A DNA stretch of 64,000 nt from Halalkaliarchaeum desulfuricum (GCF_002952775.1 NZ_CP025066.1:2852001-2916000); one strand, 5' to 3'. Shown: positions 1 to 8,132, numbered from the stretch's first letter. Made by a program: numbers and translations. The notes: generated from the letters alone by a model not told the origin.

Positions 1-111
1 AGCGAGCAGCCCACCGTCGAACGCCCGTCGCTCGTCGGGTCGCGGGGTGGAGGAGACGACCGGGACTACCCGGGTCGGAACGCCGGGCAATCTCGGGGCG
101 TCCACATTCAT
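1..111 (-). CDS. Possible 5' end of a minus-strand gene leaving the window
   Basis: From an ATG at 111 the minus strand is open for 37 codons to the window edge (MNVDAPRLPGVPTRVVPV...). It is divergent from the DUF2240 gene at 174, leaving a 62-base gap that could hold promoters for both. I do not recognise the family from so short a fragment. The open frame in GC-rich DNA is weak evidence by itself, so this is a tentative call. Confidence 0.35.
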   Translation of the reverse strand, partial: MNVDAPRLPGVPTRVVPVVSSTPRPDERRAFDGGLLA

Positions 112-173
112 AACCTGCTGTCGATACGATCCGTACCAGTCATTACGCTGGGCGCACATCGGTCTACCGTTCA

Positions 174-629
174 ATGAGTCTCGAAATCGCCGTCGCGGTC
201 CCGTTCCGTCAGGAGGGGACCGACCGGCTGGGGAGAGGCGAGTTCGTCGTCGCCCTCTCGCTGGATCGCGACTGGTTTTCCCCGGATCAGGCCAAGCGGC
301 TCGTCGACATCGCGCAGGGCCGCGGTCTGCTCGCGGAGGAGGAGGGGGCGCTCCGAGCCCAGTTCGAACCCTCAAACGTCGAGGTGCCGGAAGAGTTCGT
401 CCCCGACGAGTCGATACTTCGGGAGCAGTCTACGTTCGAACGGGTGCTCGATGCCCTGACCGAGGCAGGGGTCGAAAAGCGGGACGCCGTCGCCTCGATC
501 AACGAGCGCCAGCGTCGGCTCGGCGTGGCGAACGAGGCGGCCGCGATACTCGTCGCACGCGAGCACGGGATCCAACTCGACGGGATCGCGGACCGTGCGC
601 GAAGCGATCTGGTCGGGGAGGACGGGTGA
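174..629 (+). CDS. DUF2240 family protein
   Basis: A soluble 151-residue protein of a conserved haloarchaeal family with no established function. Seen: N-terminal MSLEIAVAVPF, then a conserved segment (SLDRDWFSPDQAKRLVD) around residues 30-46 and a C-terminal helical part with INERQ. No membrane segment or metal motif is visible. The stop codon overlaps the ATG of the next gene (TGATG at 627-631), so the two are translationally coupled and probably act together. The family assignment is from recall of the conserved pattern; the role is unknown. Confidence 0.8.
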   Translation: MSLEIAVAVPFRQEGTDRLGRGEFVVALSLDRDWFSPDQAKRLVDIAQGRGLLAEEEGALRAQFEPSNVEVPEEFVPDESILREQSTFERVLDALTEAGVEKRDAVASINERQRRLGVANEAAAILVAREHGIQLDGIADRARSDLVGEDG

Positions 630-1018
630 TGGTCGAAGACCGGCTGTCCGACGGCCCACGGATTGCAGCGCTTCTCGCCTCGGAGCTCACCGGCGGGACT
701 GGGGCGCTCCGCGAGCTCGACGTCGTGGACGCCGACGCCGACGTCGAACCGTCCGTCGACGGTGCGTTCGCCTACGGCGTAACACAGGTCGACGGCGGGA
801 GCGACGGTCGGACTGTCGCGGAGGTGTACGTGCAGCCGGACCGAGCCTACGTCGAGTTCCGGGCGGCTCCTGACGCCGTCGCCAGCGCGGCTCGCGAACG
901 GGACCTGCGGGTGCGGCCGAAGGCGGTCCATCCGCCCCGAACGATCGTGTTCCTGGAGGACGGCGCCCAGGTGAAGCGGATCCTCGACGCGTTCGAGATC
1001 GTCACGAAAAAGAGGTAA
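629..1018 (+). CDS. Conserved haloarchaeal hypothetical protein coupled to DUF2240
   Basis: A 129-residue acidic soluble protein (MVEDRLSDGPRIAALLA...). The same frame stays open upstream to base 47, but the ATG at 629 is chosen because it overlaps the upstream stop and the extension is arginine-rich shadow sequence of the DUF2240 gene. No signal peptide or membrane segment is seen. The C-terminal half (TIVFLEDGAQVKRILDAFE) reads like a small alpha-beta domain. Function unknown; expression is probably coupled to the DUF2240 partner. Confidence 0.7.
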   Translation: MVEDRLSDGPRIAALLASELTGGTGALRELDVVDADADVEPSVDGAFAYGVTQVDGGSDGRTVAEVYVQPDRAYVEFRAAPDAVASAARERDLRVRPKAVHPPRTIVFLEDGAQVKRILDAFEIVTKKR

Positions 1019-1093
1019 CGCAACTGCTTGCGGTCGGCCGGGAAGCGCAACTGAAGTCACTGGGTACAAAAGCCGCCGTCCCGACCCACAGGT

Positions 1094-2044
1094 ATGCACA
1101 CCGCCGAGACGCTGACGCTCGCCCGGCTCCCCTCCGGCGTGTCGCTTTCGACGACGGTTCACACCTACGGCGACGGCGAGCCCGTCGTCTACGTCCAGGC
1201 AGCCCAGCACGGCCGCGAGGTGAACGGCACCGAGGTTCTCCGTCGGCTCCACGGGGTCCTCGTCGAGGCTGACCTCGAGGGGACTGTCGTCGCGGTCCCG
1301 ATCGCGGATCCCCTCACCTTCGATCGCGTAGCGTACGTCACACCCGAACCCATCGATCCGGTCAACTCGAATATGAACCGGGTGTGGCCGGGCGACCCGG
1401 AGGGAACCGTCCACCAACGGATGGCAGACCGCCTGTGGGAGTACGCCGGCCGGGCCGACTACGCCGTCGACCTGCATACTGGAAGCCCGGATACGCTGCT
1501 CCATACGGTCTATTACGAGGGAAAACCGGCGTGTCGACGACTCGCGGAGGCGTTCGGGACGGAGCTCCTGCTCGCGGAGCCGGCCGGCGACGAGGCGGAC
1601 ACGGAGTGGGACCAGCGGTCGTTCGCCGGCAAGTTCCGGGTCGCCGCCACCCGGGAGGGGATCCCGACGATCACTCCGGAACTGGCACACAACAGGCAAC
1701 TTGTCGAGCCCGCAATCGAGGCCGGCGTCGACGGTATTCTGGACATCCTCCGGGAGATTGGCGTGCTCTCCGGGGAGCCGGAACCGTGGGATGGCACCGT
1801 CGCGCGGAACCACCTCGGACGGATCCGGGCGGAGGAGTCGGGGCTGTTCCGTCCTGCCGATGTGGCGACGCTGGGCCGGGAGGTCTCCCCCGGCGATCGA
1901 CTGGGGACGCTCTATCATCCGACGACCTACGAGGAACTCCAGGCGGTCGAGGCTGATCGGGAGGGAATCCTGTATTCGGTCACCCGGGAGCCGACCGTCA
2001 CCGCCGGCAGTAGCCTCGTGGGCGTCGCCGAACGCGTCGAGTGA
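1094..2044 (+). CDS. Succinylglutamate desuccinylase/aspartoacylase family hydrolase
   Basis: A 316-residue zinc-dependent deacylase of the AstE/AspA (M14-like) family, which removes acyl groups from N-acyl amino acids. Seen: zinc ligands in QHGREVNG (H39, E42) and DLHTG (H128), and the catalytic glutamate in TPELAH (E196). The C-terminal third (residues 240-316) is a beta-rich domain, as in many AstE/AspA-like proteins. No signal peptide, so cytoplasmic. It lies alone upstream of the iron transporter promoter. The real substrate cannot be told from sequence. Confidence 0.85.
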   Translation: MHTAETLTLARLPSGVSLSTTVHTYGDGEPVVYVQAAQHGREVNGTEVLRRLHGVLVEADLEGTVVAVPIADPLTFDRVAYVTPEPIDPVNSNMNRVWPGDPEGTVHQRMADRLWEYAGRADYAVDLHTGSPDTLLHTVYYEGKPACRRLAEAFGTELLLAEPAGDEADTEWDQRSFAGKFRVAATREGIPTITPELAHNRQLVEPAIEAGVDGILDILREIGVLSGEPEPWDGTVARNHLGRIRAEESGLFRPADVATLGREVSPGDRLGTLYHPTTYEELQAVEADREGILYSVTREPTVTAGSSLVGVAERVE

Positions 2045-2094
2045 GGCAGTTTCGAGGCAAGGCGTTCTCTCAAAATGGGAACCTCCCACGTCTT

Positions 2095-2110
2095 TTTAGG
2101 GGACCCTAAA
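2095..2110. promoter_or_regulatory. DtxR/IdeR-like iron-regulator operator 1
   Basis: TTTAGGG-GA-CCCTAAA: seven-base perfect inverted arms with a two-base centre. The TTAGG/CCTAA half-sites match the pattern of DtxR-family (IdeR/SirR/Idr) metal-regulator boxes. It lies about 60 bases upstream of the start of the iron-binding protein gene. Confidence 0.65.
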
Positions 2111-2142
2111 CGATTTTCTTTGTGTGAGAAGCAGCGGAACCC

Positions 2143-2167
2143 TTTTATTTTTAGGTCGACCTAAAAA
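2143..2167 (+). promoter_or_regulatory. TATA box overlapped by a perfect DtxR-like operator (operator 2)
   Basis: TTTTTAGGTCGACCTAAAAA at 2148-2167 is a perfect 20-base palindrome with TTAGG/CCTAA half-sites. It overlaps a T-rich TATA-like element (TTTTATTTTTA, 2143-2153) and ends five bases before the ATG at 2173. A regulator bound here would cover both the TATA box and the start point of a leaderless transcript, the expected geometry for iron-dependent repression. Confidence 0.75.
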
Positions 2168-2172
2168 CACAT

Positions 2173-3360
2173 ATGCGACAGAGTGATACTGGTGACGAAG
2201 CCGTTTACGGCGTTGAAACCAACGATTTCGTGGACGAGAGCCGATCGAGTCGATCACCGGGAATCTACCCACGGAGTGGGCGTCGCCAGTTCCTCGCGGC
2301 GGGCGCCACGGCGGTCGGAATCGGCCTGGCCGGTTGCCTCGGCGGGGATGGTGGAACGACGTACGAGCGCAACTACGACGGGCCGGGCGTCTCACCCGAA
2401 GGGACCGACTGGGAGGATCTGCCCGACCTCCACGGCGAACTCACTATTTATTCCGGCCGGCGGGAGGCACAGATTGGGCCCGTATTGACGGAAATCGAGT
2501 CCTACTACGATGACCTCACGGTCAACGTCCGGTACGAGGACAACGAAACCCATCTCCGCGCCATCGACGAGGAGGGGCAAAACAGTCCGGCGGACATCCT
2601 CTATACGCAGGATTCTGGAACGCTCGGTGCCCTGAAGGCGCTCGGTCGGACCGTCGATCTCACTGACGACGTGCTCGAGACGGTACCCGGTAGCTGGCGC
2701 GATCCGGAGGGAACCTGGACGGGCCTTTCGGGACGAACGCGGTGTATTGCGTACAACACGGACACCTGGGACGGTGACGATCTGCCGACGGATCTGTTTG
2801 CGTATCCCGAAGACGACCGGTTCCACGGCGAGATGGGCTGGCGAGTCGATTCGGGGTCGTTCCTCGGGTTCGTTCGGGCGATGATGGTCGCAAACGGCGC
2901 GGACCGAACCGAGCAGTTCCTCGAGGACATGCTCGCGGCCGACGTCAACAACTACGAGGGCGGTTCAACGACGCCGAACGCGCTCGCCGACGGCGAAGTG
3001 TCGATCGGGCTCGTAAACCACTACTACGTCGGACGACTGATCGCAGATCAGCCGGACGCGCCGGTTGCTATTACCTTCACCGAAGGGGACGTCGGATCGC
3101 TATTTAACGTCTCGGGGGCAGCCGTTCTCGATTCGAGTGACGAACGGGAGCTCGGACAGGACTTCATCAGGCATCTGCTTGGTCGTCAGGGACAGGAGTT
3201 CTTCGTGGACACGAACAAAGAGTACGCGGTGATCGAGGGTGTCGACTACGTCGGTGATCTTCCGACCCTCGAGGACCTCAACCCGCCGGAGTTCGACCTC
3301 AACGAGCTTGCAGACATCGAACCGGCCGTCGACCTGCTCCGGGAGGTCGGGATGCGGTGA
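2173..3360 (+). CDS. Iron(III) ABC transporter substrate-binding lipoprotein (FbpA/IdiA type)
   Basis: A 395-residue exported solute-binding protein of the Fe3+ family. A Tat signal with lipobox (RRQFLAAG...GLAGC; RR37-38, C55) means Tat export and lipid anchoring at C55. It is preceded by an unusually long 36-residue hydrophilic N-terminal extension. The start is kept because the ATG follows the operator/TATA by the distance typical of leaderless genes. The mature part begins the fold with ELTIYSGRREAQIGPVL and contains the ILYTQDSGTLGALKALG segment typical of FbpA-like proteins. It is followed by the permease at 3462. Three DtxR-like boxes around the pair support iron as substrate and repression when iron is plentiful. 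Confidence 0.88.
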   Translation: MRQSDTGDEAVYGVETNDFVDESRSSRSPGIYPRSGRRQFLAAGATAVGIGLAGCLGGDGGTTYERNYDGPGVSPEGTDWEDLPDLHGELTIYSGRREAQIGPVLTEIESYYDDLTVNVRYEDNETHLRAIDEEGQNSPADILYTQDSGTLGALKALGRTVDLTDDVLETVPGSWRDPEGTWTGLSGRTRCIAYNTDTWDGDDLPTDLFAYPEDDRFHGEMGWRVDSGSFLGFVRAMMVANGADRTEQFLEDMLAADVNNYEGGSTTPNALADGEVSIGLVNHYYVGRLIADQPDAPVAITFTEGDVGSLFNVSGAAVLDSSDERELGQDFIRHLLGRQGQEFFVDTNKEYAVIEGVDYVGDLPTLEDLNPPEFDLNELADIEPAVDLLREVGMR

Positions 3361-3416
3361 ATCCTCCCTCGCTGTCGACGACTCGCGTCCGTCCCCCGGC
3401 AGGGAACGCAGCCACG

Positions 3417-3432
3417 TTTAGGAACCCCTAAA
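3417..3432. promoter_or_regulatory. DtxR-like operator 3 before the permease gene
   Basis: TTTAGG-AACC-CCTAAA: six-base perfect arms, four-base spacer, the same half-sites as the two boxes upstream of the binding-protein gene. It sits 30 bases before the permease ATG, so the permease may have its own iron-controlled promoter. Confidence 0.6.
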
Positions 3433-3461
3433 AACGTCCGGGAGCAAGAAGAGGCAACCTC

Positions 3462-5081
3462 ATGGGTGTGACGGAGACGGAATCCGGGACGTCCGGAACC
3501 GCGGGCGGGGGCCCCGACGCCAGACAGGTGGGGCTCACGTTTCTCAGCGGCGCGATCGCCGCCGCGATGTTGCTCCCAGTCTCCTGGATCCTGCTGCGCG
3601 CGACCAGCGTGAACCTCGACCGTGCAATGGGGATCGTTTTTCGGGCCCGCACGCTGGAGATCGCTTTCAACAGCCTTCTCCTGATGGGTGTCGTGACCGG
3701 GTTGTCGGTTCTCATCGGGGTTCCGCTGGCGTATCTCACTGTCCGGACCGATCTCCCGTTTAGACGGTTCTGGACAATCGCCGTCGCGCTTCCGCTTGCG
3801 GTCCCCAGCTATCTGGGCGCGTTCGCGTTCATCGCCGTCTTTAGTCCCCGTGGACAGCTCCAGAGCCTACTCGAACCGTTGGGAGTTGAATCGCTCCCCT
3901 CGATCTACGGCCTCCACGGTGCGATCCTCATCATCACGCTGTACACGTATCCGTACGTGTATCTGACCACCAGAGCCGCGCTGAAGACGTTCGACACGTC
4001 GCTGGTCGACGCCGCACGGATGTTGAATCACGGCCGCTGGGAGACGTTCAAGCGGGTGACGTTCCCGCACGTCCGTCCGGCGGTCGTCGCCGGCGCGCTG
4101 CTTGTCGCCCTGTATGCCGTTTCCGACTTCGGGACGCCGGCGTTCCTGCAGGCTGAGGTGTTCACCCGGCAGATCTATCTGGAGCACCGATCGCTCGGCG
4201 GCGGCGATTACGCGGCGTTCCTCTCGTTGCAACTCGTGGTGTTGACGGTGTTCATTCTCGCACTCGAATCCCGGATCCGGGGCGACGAGACGATGCACGG
4301 CGACACCGCACGCGCCGGGACCCACCGGATCTCGCTGGGTCGATGGAAGTGGGTCGGCATGGCCGCCTGTGCCGCTATCGTCTTTTTCGCGATCGTTCTC
4401 CCGGTCGGCGTGTTCCTCCAGTGGCTCGCGACCTCGCAGGCGGACGTGCCCGCGAGCTTCCAGTTCCGGCTCGAGTACGTCGTAAACTCCGTTTCCGTGT
4501 CGCTTGCGGCGGCGGTCGTGGCGGGACTTGCGGCGCTACCGGTGGCGTATCTGGCGACACAGTACGACTCGTGGCTCGGTTTCCTCTTCGAACGGGCGAC
4601 CTACGTCGGCTACGCCGTGCCGGGCATCGTCATCGGGCTCGCGCTGGTGTTCTTCGGGGCGAACTACGGCGGGCTCTTGTATCAGTCGATCCCGATCCTC
4701 GTGTTCGCGTACGTCGTTCGGTTCATCCCCCAGTCCGTGGGTTCGACCCGGACGTCGATGCTACAGGTCGATCCGAAGTTGGTCGAGGCATCGCGGTCGC
4801 TGGGGCGGTCGTCGACGTCGACGTTCCGGGAGGTGACCCTGCCGCTCATCGCGCCGGGGGTCGTCGCCGGCGCAGCACTGGTGTTTCTCACCACAATGAA
4901 GGAGCTTCCGGCGACGCTTCTGTTGCGTCCGACCGGCTTCGAGACGCTGGTAACTCGCATCTGGGCGGCCGAGTCGGCCGGACTCCACGGCTACGCCGCG
5001 ATTCCGGCGCTGATCCTGGTCCTGGTGTCCGGGCTTTCGATGGTCGTCATACTGCGGCAGGAAGGCTACACCGAGGAGTGA
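3462..5081 (+). CDS. Iron ABC transporter permease (FbpB type, fused double domain)
   Basis: A 539-residue membrane protein with about 12 transmembrane segments and two BPD_transp_1 domains. Each half has the cytoplasmic EAA loop that docks the ATPase: DAARMLNHGRWETFKRVTFP near residues 184-203 and EASRSLG...FREVTLPLIAPG near 443-468. This is the single-chain layout of FbpB/SfuB-type Fe3+ permeases. It lies 101 bases after the binding-protein gene. No ATP-binding subunit follows: the next gene is convergent and unrelated, so the ATPase must be encoded elsewhere. Confidence 0.9.
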   Translation: MGVTETESGTSGTAGGGPDARQVGLTFLSGAIAAAMLLPVSWILLRATSVNLDRAMGIVFRARTLEIAFNSLLLMGVVTGLSVLIGVPLAYLTVRTDLPFRRFWTIAVALPLAVPSYLGAFAFIAVFSPRGQLQSLLEPLGVESLPSIYGLHGAILIITLYTYPYVYLTTRAALKTFDTSLVDAARMLNHGRWETFKRVTFPHVRPAVVAGALLVALYAVSDFGTPAFLQAEVFTRQIYLEHRSLGGGDYAAFLSLQLVVLTVFILALESRIRGDETMHGDTARAGTHRISLGRWKWVGMAACAAIVFFAIVLPVGVFLQWLATSQADVPASFQFRLEYVVNSVSVSLAAAVVAGLAALPVAYLATQYDSWLGFLFERATYVGYAVPGIVIGLALVFFGANYGGLLYQSIPILVFAYVVRFIPQSVGSTRTSMLQVDPKLVEASRSLGRSSTSTFREVTLPLIAPGVVAGAALVFLTTMKELPATLLLRPTGFETLVTRIWAAESAGLHGYAAIPALILVLVSGLSMVVILRQEGYTEE

Positions 5082-5139
5082 TCGCGTGATAGCGTTTCGC
5101 CTTGGATTCGTAAGGTAGGCAAAATCCCCCAGCGTGACC

Positions 5140-5424
5140 TCACAGGATCGTCGCCAGGATCATGCCGACCCCCGTCAAGATCCCGAGAACGACAAACAGC
5201 GCGTGCTCGAGGCGGATACCCTCCGGTTCGATAGAGCGCCCCTCGTTTTTGACTCCGTCCGGACCGACCTCGTCGACCTCGAACCGCCATTCGGATTCGA
5301 CGTTGCTGGCTTCCTCGTCGCTGGCTTCCCTCTCGCTGGCTTCCTCGTCGCTAGCTTCCCTCTCGCTGGCTTCCTCGTCGCTCTCGTGTGTGTTGCCGCC
5401 TCCGTCCTGGGGACGATCACTCAT
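5140..5424 (-). CDS. Small acidic haloarchaeal membrane protein with tandem repeats
   Basis: A 94-residue protein: an acidic repeat region (residues ~14-40, built of ESDEEASERE/ASDEEAS units), a conserved block (ESEWRFEVDEVGPDGV), and one C-terminal transmembrane helix (LEHALFVVLGILTGVGMILATIL). It is probably tail-anchored with the acidic part in the cytoplasm. A TATA-like TATACG on the minus strand at 5451-5456, 27 bases before the ATG, suggests a leaderless transcript. The conserved core looks like a haloarchaeal DUF family, but the function is unknown. It is convergent with the iron permease. Confidence 0.75.
   Translation of the reverse strand: MSDRPQDGGGNTHESDEEASEREASDEEASEREASDEEASNVESEWRFEVDEVGPDGVKNEGRSIEPEGIRLEHALFVVLGILTGVGMILATIL
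5305..5382. repeat. 30-bp in-frame tandem repeat
   Basis: 2.6 copies of a 30-base unit (5305-5334, 5335-5364, 5365-5382) with one mismatch, coding for the acidic EASEREASDE repeat of the small membrane protein. The length is a multiple of three, so copy-number change would keep the frame. Confidence 0.85.
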
Positions 5425-5469
5425 CGCTCATACATCCTTACTGGGGCGTGCGTATAGGCGTGACGACCC

Positions 5470-5517
5470 GGCGTTCGTGCACGGGAATGATTAGGCGTTC
5501 GTGCACGGGAATGATTA
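5470..5517. repeat. 24-bp perfect tandem duplication in a divergent intergenic region
   Basis: GGCGTTCGTGCACGGGAATG plus ATTA occurs twice in perfect tandem (5470-5493 and 5494-5517). It lies between the divergent genes for the small membrane protein and SRP19, just upstream of the minus-strand TATA-like element. It is either a recent slippage duplication or a duplicated activator site. Confidence 0.85.
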
Positions 5518-5580
5518 CGCCGGTTGTGGGTGGTGTATCCGAGTCGAAACGGTATTACGCCCGGCCGTCGGCGTGTGTGT

Positions 5581-5862
5581 ATGGTCGAGAACGTGCTGTG
5601 GCCCGCGTACTTCGACGCGGCGCTGTCCCGGTCGGAGGGACGGCGCGTCCCGGTCGAACAGGCCGTAGAGGAGCCGGAGGTCGACGAGATCGCGACTGCG
5701 GTCCAGCAGGTCGGCTACGACGCGGTGATCGAACGCGACAAGGCCTACTCGCGGGAGTACCGCACCCGAGGTCGCGTCCTGGTTCAGGGTGCGACGGACG
5801 CCTCGAAGAACGATCTGGTGCAGGCGACGGCCGCCTACCTGAACCTGCTTCGGGAGGAGTAA
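5581..5862 (+). CDS. srp19: Signal recognition particle subunit SRP19
   Basis: A 93-residue SRP19 that binds 7S RNA and primes SRP54 loading, for co-translational targeting to the membrane. Family features seen: [22 protein letters not shown] at the N-terminus, then [24 protein letters not shown] and a C-terminal RGRVLV segment. The ATG at 5581 is chosen over upstream in-frame codons because it gives the normal archaeal length and follows a TATA-like GGTATTACG at about 5551. The stop overlaps the ATG of gar1 (TAATG), so the two genes are coupled. Confidence 0.93.
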   Translation: MVENVLWPAYFDAALSRSEGRRVPVEQAVEEPEVDEIATAVQQVGYDAVIERDKAYSREYRTRGRVLVQGATDASKNDLVQATAAYLNLLREE

Positions 5863-6089
5863 TGCACCGGCTCGGCACCGTCTCCCGGACCGCACAGGGG
5901 CTGGCCATTATCCAGTGTGACGCGGCCGACCCGCCCGACATCGGGGCGGAAGTCGTCGACGAGTCGCTGTCTCGGGTCGGTCGGGTCGTCGACGTCTTCG
6001 GACCGGTTTCGGCGCCGTACGTCGCGGTCACGACCGACGACCGGATCGACCTGGTCGATCTCGTCGGAGAGAAACTGTACGTGCGATGA
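5862..6089 (+). CDS. gar1: H/ACA ribonucleoprotein subunit Gar1
   Basis: A 75-residue Gar1/Naf1-fold protein of the H/ACA RNP, which works with Cbf5 in RNA-guided pseudouridylation. Seen: [19 protein letters not shown], then VVDESLSRVGRVVDVFGPVSAPYVAV, the conserved beta-barrel core of archaeal Gar1. The start is the ATG that overlaps the srp19 stop. Its partner pseudouridine synthase (Cbf5/TruB) is encoded at 39903 in this window. Confidence 0.9.
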   Translation: MHRLGTVSRTAQGLAIIQCDAADPPDIGAEVVDESLSRVGRVVDVFGPVSAPYVAVTTDDRIDLVDLVGEKLYVR

Positions 6090-6151
6090 TCGGTTCTTCC
6101 AGACGGACGCGAACGGAAACCCACAAACGTCTCGACACCGAGCGGTAGAAC

Positions 6152-7153
6152 ATGGTTCCTCGCGAGTATCCGGCCGTCGGCTTCGCGGTCGCGATCTTCC
6201 TTCTCGTCCAGTTGGGCGCGCTGGCGCTGGTTCCGGGCTTTTTCGAGAGCGGTTACCAGGCGGTCGAAAACCCCGAAGACCCGGCCATCAGTCTCCTGTT
6301 TATCGGCGTCATCCTCGTGGCGACTGCGCTCATGCTCGCGGCGTTCAAGTACGATCTCGACCGCGTCGTCCGTGGGTTTATTCTGTTTGCGAGCGGGATG
6401 CTCGCGTGGTACGTTTTCAGCGTTCTCGTCCCGCCCGTCTACGCGTTGATCCCGGGAGTGTTGGTCGTGCTCGGGCTACTGTATCACCCGGAGTGGTACG
6501 TCATCGACCTCACTGGTGTCGTAATGGGAGCCGGCGCGGCAGGGCTGTTCGGGATCAGTTTCGGGCTGCTTCCGTGTATCCTGCTTTTGAGCGCGCTCGC
6601 GGTGTACGACGCGATCAGCGTCTACGGCACCGAACACATGCTCTCGCTGGCCGAGGGTGTAATGGAGCTGCGGATCCCGGTCGTCCTCGTCGTTCCGCTG
6701 TCGCTTTCATACTCGCTTCTGGATGACGATTTCGCCGGGCCGGAGGCGGGCGAAGAACAGACCCCCGAGGAGGGCGAGGAACAGATCCCGGATGAGGGCG
6801 AGGAACAGATCCCGGATGAGGGCGAGGAAGGTGAAGACGAGTCCCCACGACGGGACGCGTTCTTCATCGGCCTCGGCGACGCGGTGATGCCGGCGATCAT
6901 GGTAGCCAGCGCCGCGTTCTTCTCGCCGGCGCCGAACTACGACGTCCCGATCATCGCGGTGAACCTGCCCGCGATCGGTGCGATGGTGGGCACGCTCCTG
7001 GGCTTGCTCGTGTTGCTCCGGTGGGTGATGCGCGGCCGGGCCCACGCCGGCCTCCCGCTTTTGAACGGCGGCGCGATCGGTGGCTATCTGCTCGCGTCGC
7101 TCGCGGCGGGGGTCACGCTCGCCGAGGCGCTCGGCGTCGCCGGATTCTTTTGA
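6152..7153 (+). CDS. Presenilin-family (A22) intramembrane aspartyl protease
   Basis: A 333-residue polytopic membrane protein of the archaeal presenilin homologue family, which cleaves membrane-embedded substrates. The two catalytic aspartates lie in VYDAIS (D153) and GLGD (D243), the YD/GLGD pair of the family. A cytoplasmic loop between them (about residues 190-230) is strongly acidic and carries tandem EEGEEQIPD repeats. About nine transmembrane segments are visible. It lies 62 bases after gar1, on the same strand. Its natural substrates are not predictable. Confidence 0.9.
   Translation: MVPREYPAVGFAVAIFLLVQLGALALVPGFFESGYQAVENPEDPAISLLFIGVILVATALMLAAFKYDLDRVVRGFILFASGMLAWYVFSVLVPPVYALIPGVLVVLGLLYHPEWYVIDLTGVVMGAGAAGLFGISFGLLPCILLLSALAVYDAISVYGTEHMLSLAEGVMELRIPVVLVVPLSLSYSLLDDDFAGPEAGEEQTPEEGEEQIPDEGEEQIPDEGEEGEDESPRRDAFFIGLGDAVMPAIMVASAAFFSPAPNYDVPIIAVNLPAIGAMVGTLLGLLVLLRWVMRGRAHAGLPLLNGGAIGGYLLASLAAGVTLAEALGVAGFF
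6770..6828. repeat. 24-bp in-frame tandem repeat in the presenilin loop
   Basis: Two perfect 24-base units (6770-6793, 6794-6817) and a partial third. They code for EGEEQIPD repeats in the acidic loop between the two catalytic aspartates of the intramembrane protease. Confidence 0.85.
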
Positions 7154-7184
7154 AGTCGCGGTCGGCACGTAGTCGCACAAGAGG

Positions 7185-8018
7185 TTAACTTCCGAGGTAC
7201 TCCCCGGCGATCGCGGCGAGTTCCGACCGGAGCGCTCCGAGGTCGACTGTCGACTCGGGGTGGTGTAGTCGGCGGTGATGTCGCCTGAGCGCGTCTTCGA
7301 GCAGCCGTTCGTACAGCGAATCGACCGTCACCGGCGTGCCATGCGTTTCGAGGCGTCCCGCGATCCAGTCGAGTCGCGCGCCGGTCGCGTACTCCCGGGC
7401 GAACTCCGACGTGGACGCGGTGATCGGCTCCGGCGGTGATCCCGACTCGATGTCGAGGTCCGGATGGAGAAGCTTCCCCCGGGGACCGCGGGTGTTGCGG
7501 ATCTCGATCCCGGCTGCGGGACCGTCGTACCACTGTGAGTCCGGTATCGCAGCCGGGGACGGATCGAAATCCCGCGGAGAAATCTCCTTGCGAACGGCGT
7601 TGATCGGCTCCAGTCCGAGGCGTTCGAAGACGCGGTCTGCGGCGTCGGGCGGCAGGAACCCGTCGTCGGACCACACCTCGACCCCCAGCACGGACGGCAG
7701 CCTGTCGAAGTCGTATTCGACAGTCAGTCGCTGGGTTGCGACGCCGAACAGGACCACAGATTCGACGTCCTCGACGGCCGCAACGAGTGCCTCCCTGTCG
7801 AGTCGTTCCCGCACGTGTCTGACCGCGTGTCGATACGCGTCCGGGACGTCGTCGTCCCCGAAAACGCGCTCGGCGTCGCCGAACCTGACGACGCCGGAGT
7901 GTTGGAGCTGGAACCGAAGCGGGGCGCCGTCGATCCACTCCCGGATCCACAGGTGTCCGCCCCCGAACAGCTCCCCGTCGACCGCCTCGAGATCCGGCGC
8001 CGGTGGGTACGGTCGCAT
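7185..8018 (-). CDS. RNA-ligase-like nucleotidyltransferase-fold protein lacking the usual lysine
   Basis: A 277-residue soluble protein whose order of motifs resembles covalent nucleotidyltransferases of the RNA ligase family: an IDG motif I region (REWIDGAPLRF, about residues 26-36), VVLFGVATQR as motif III, a WYDGPAAGIEIRN region as motif IV, and GPRGKLLHPD as motif V. In motif I the lysine nucleophile of KxDG is replaced (WIDG), so adenylylation is doubtful. It is convergent with the presenilin gene. It could be an RNA-binding or repurposed member; the family assignment is moderate and the activity unknown. Confidence 0.6.
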   Translation of the reverse strand: MRPYPPAPDLEAVDGELFGGGHLWIREWIDGAPLRFQLQHSGVVRFGDAERVFGDDDVPDAYRHAVRHVRERLDREALVAAVEDVESVVLFGVATQRLTVEYDFDRLPSVLGVEVWSDDGFLPPDAADRVFERLGLEPINAVRKEISPRDFDPSPAAIPDSQWYDGPAAGIEIRNTRGPRGKLLHPDLDIESGSPPEPITASTSEFAREYATGARLDWIAGRLETHGTPVTVDSLYERLLEDALRRHHRRLHHPESTVDLGALRSELAAIAGEYLGS

Positions 8019-8132
8019 GCTCGTTTCCGACGAGCGACCGCCGGACCCATATAGCCGTCGGCACGCTCCCGGTTGTGAGGGAAAGCGCTTTACTGCCCGG
8101 GGCCAGTGTCACGTCGTAGACGAAACCCCAGA

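Noticed and set aside
287-2089. Long minus-strand open frame of 600 codons
   Set aside because: It lies antisense to the DUF2240, hypothetical and AstE/AspA-type genes, is rich in Arg/Pro/Gly and shows no domain; it is a typical GC-rich shadow frame.
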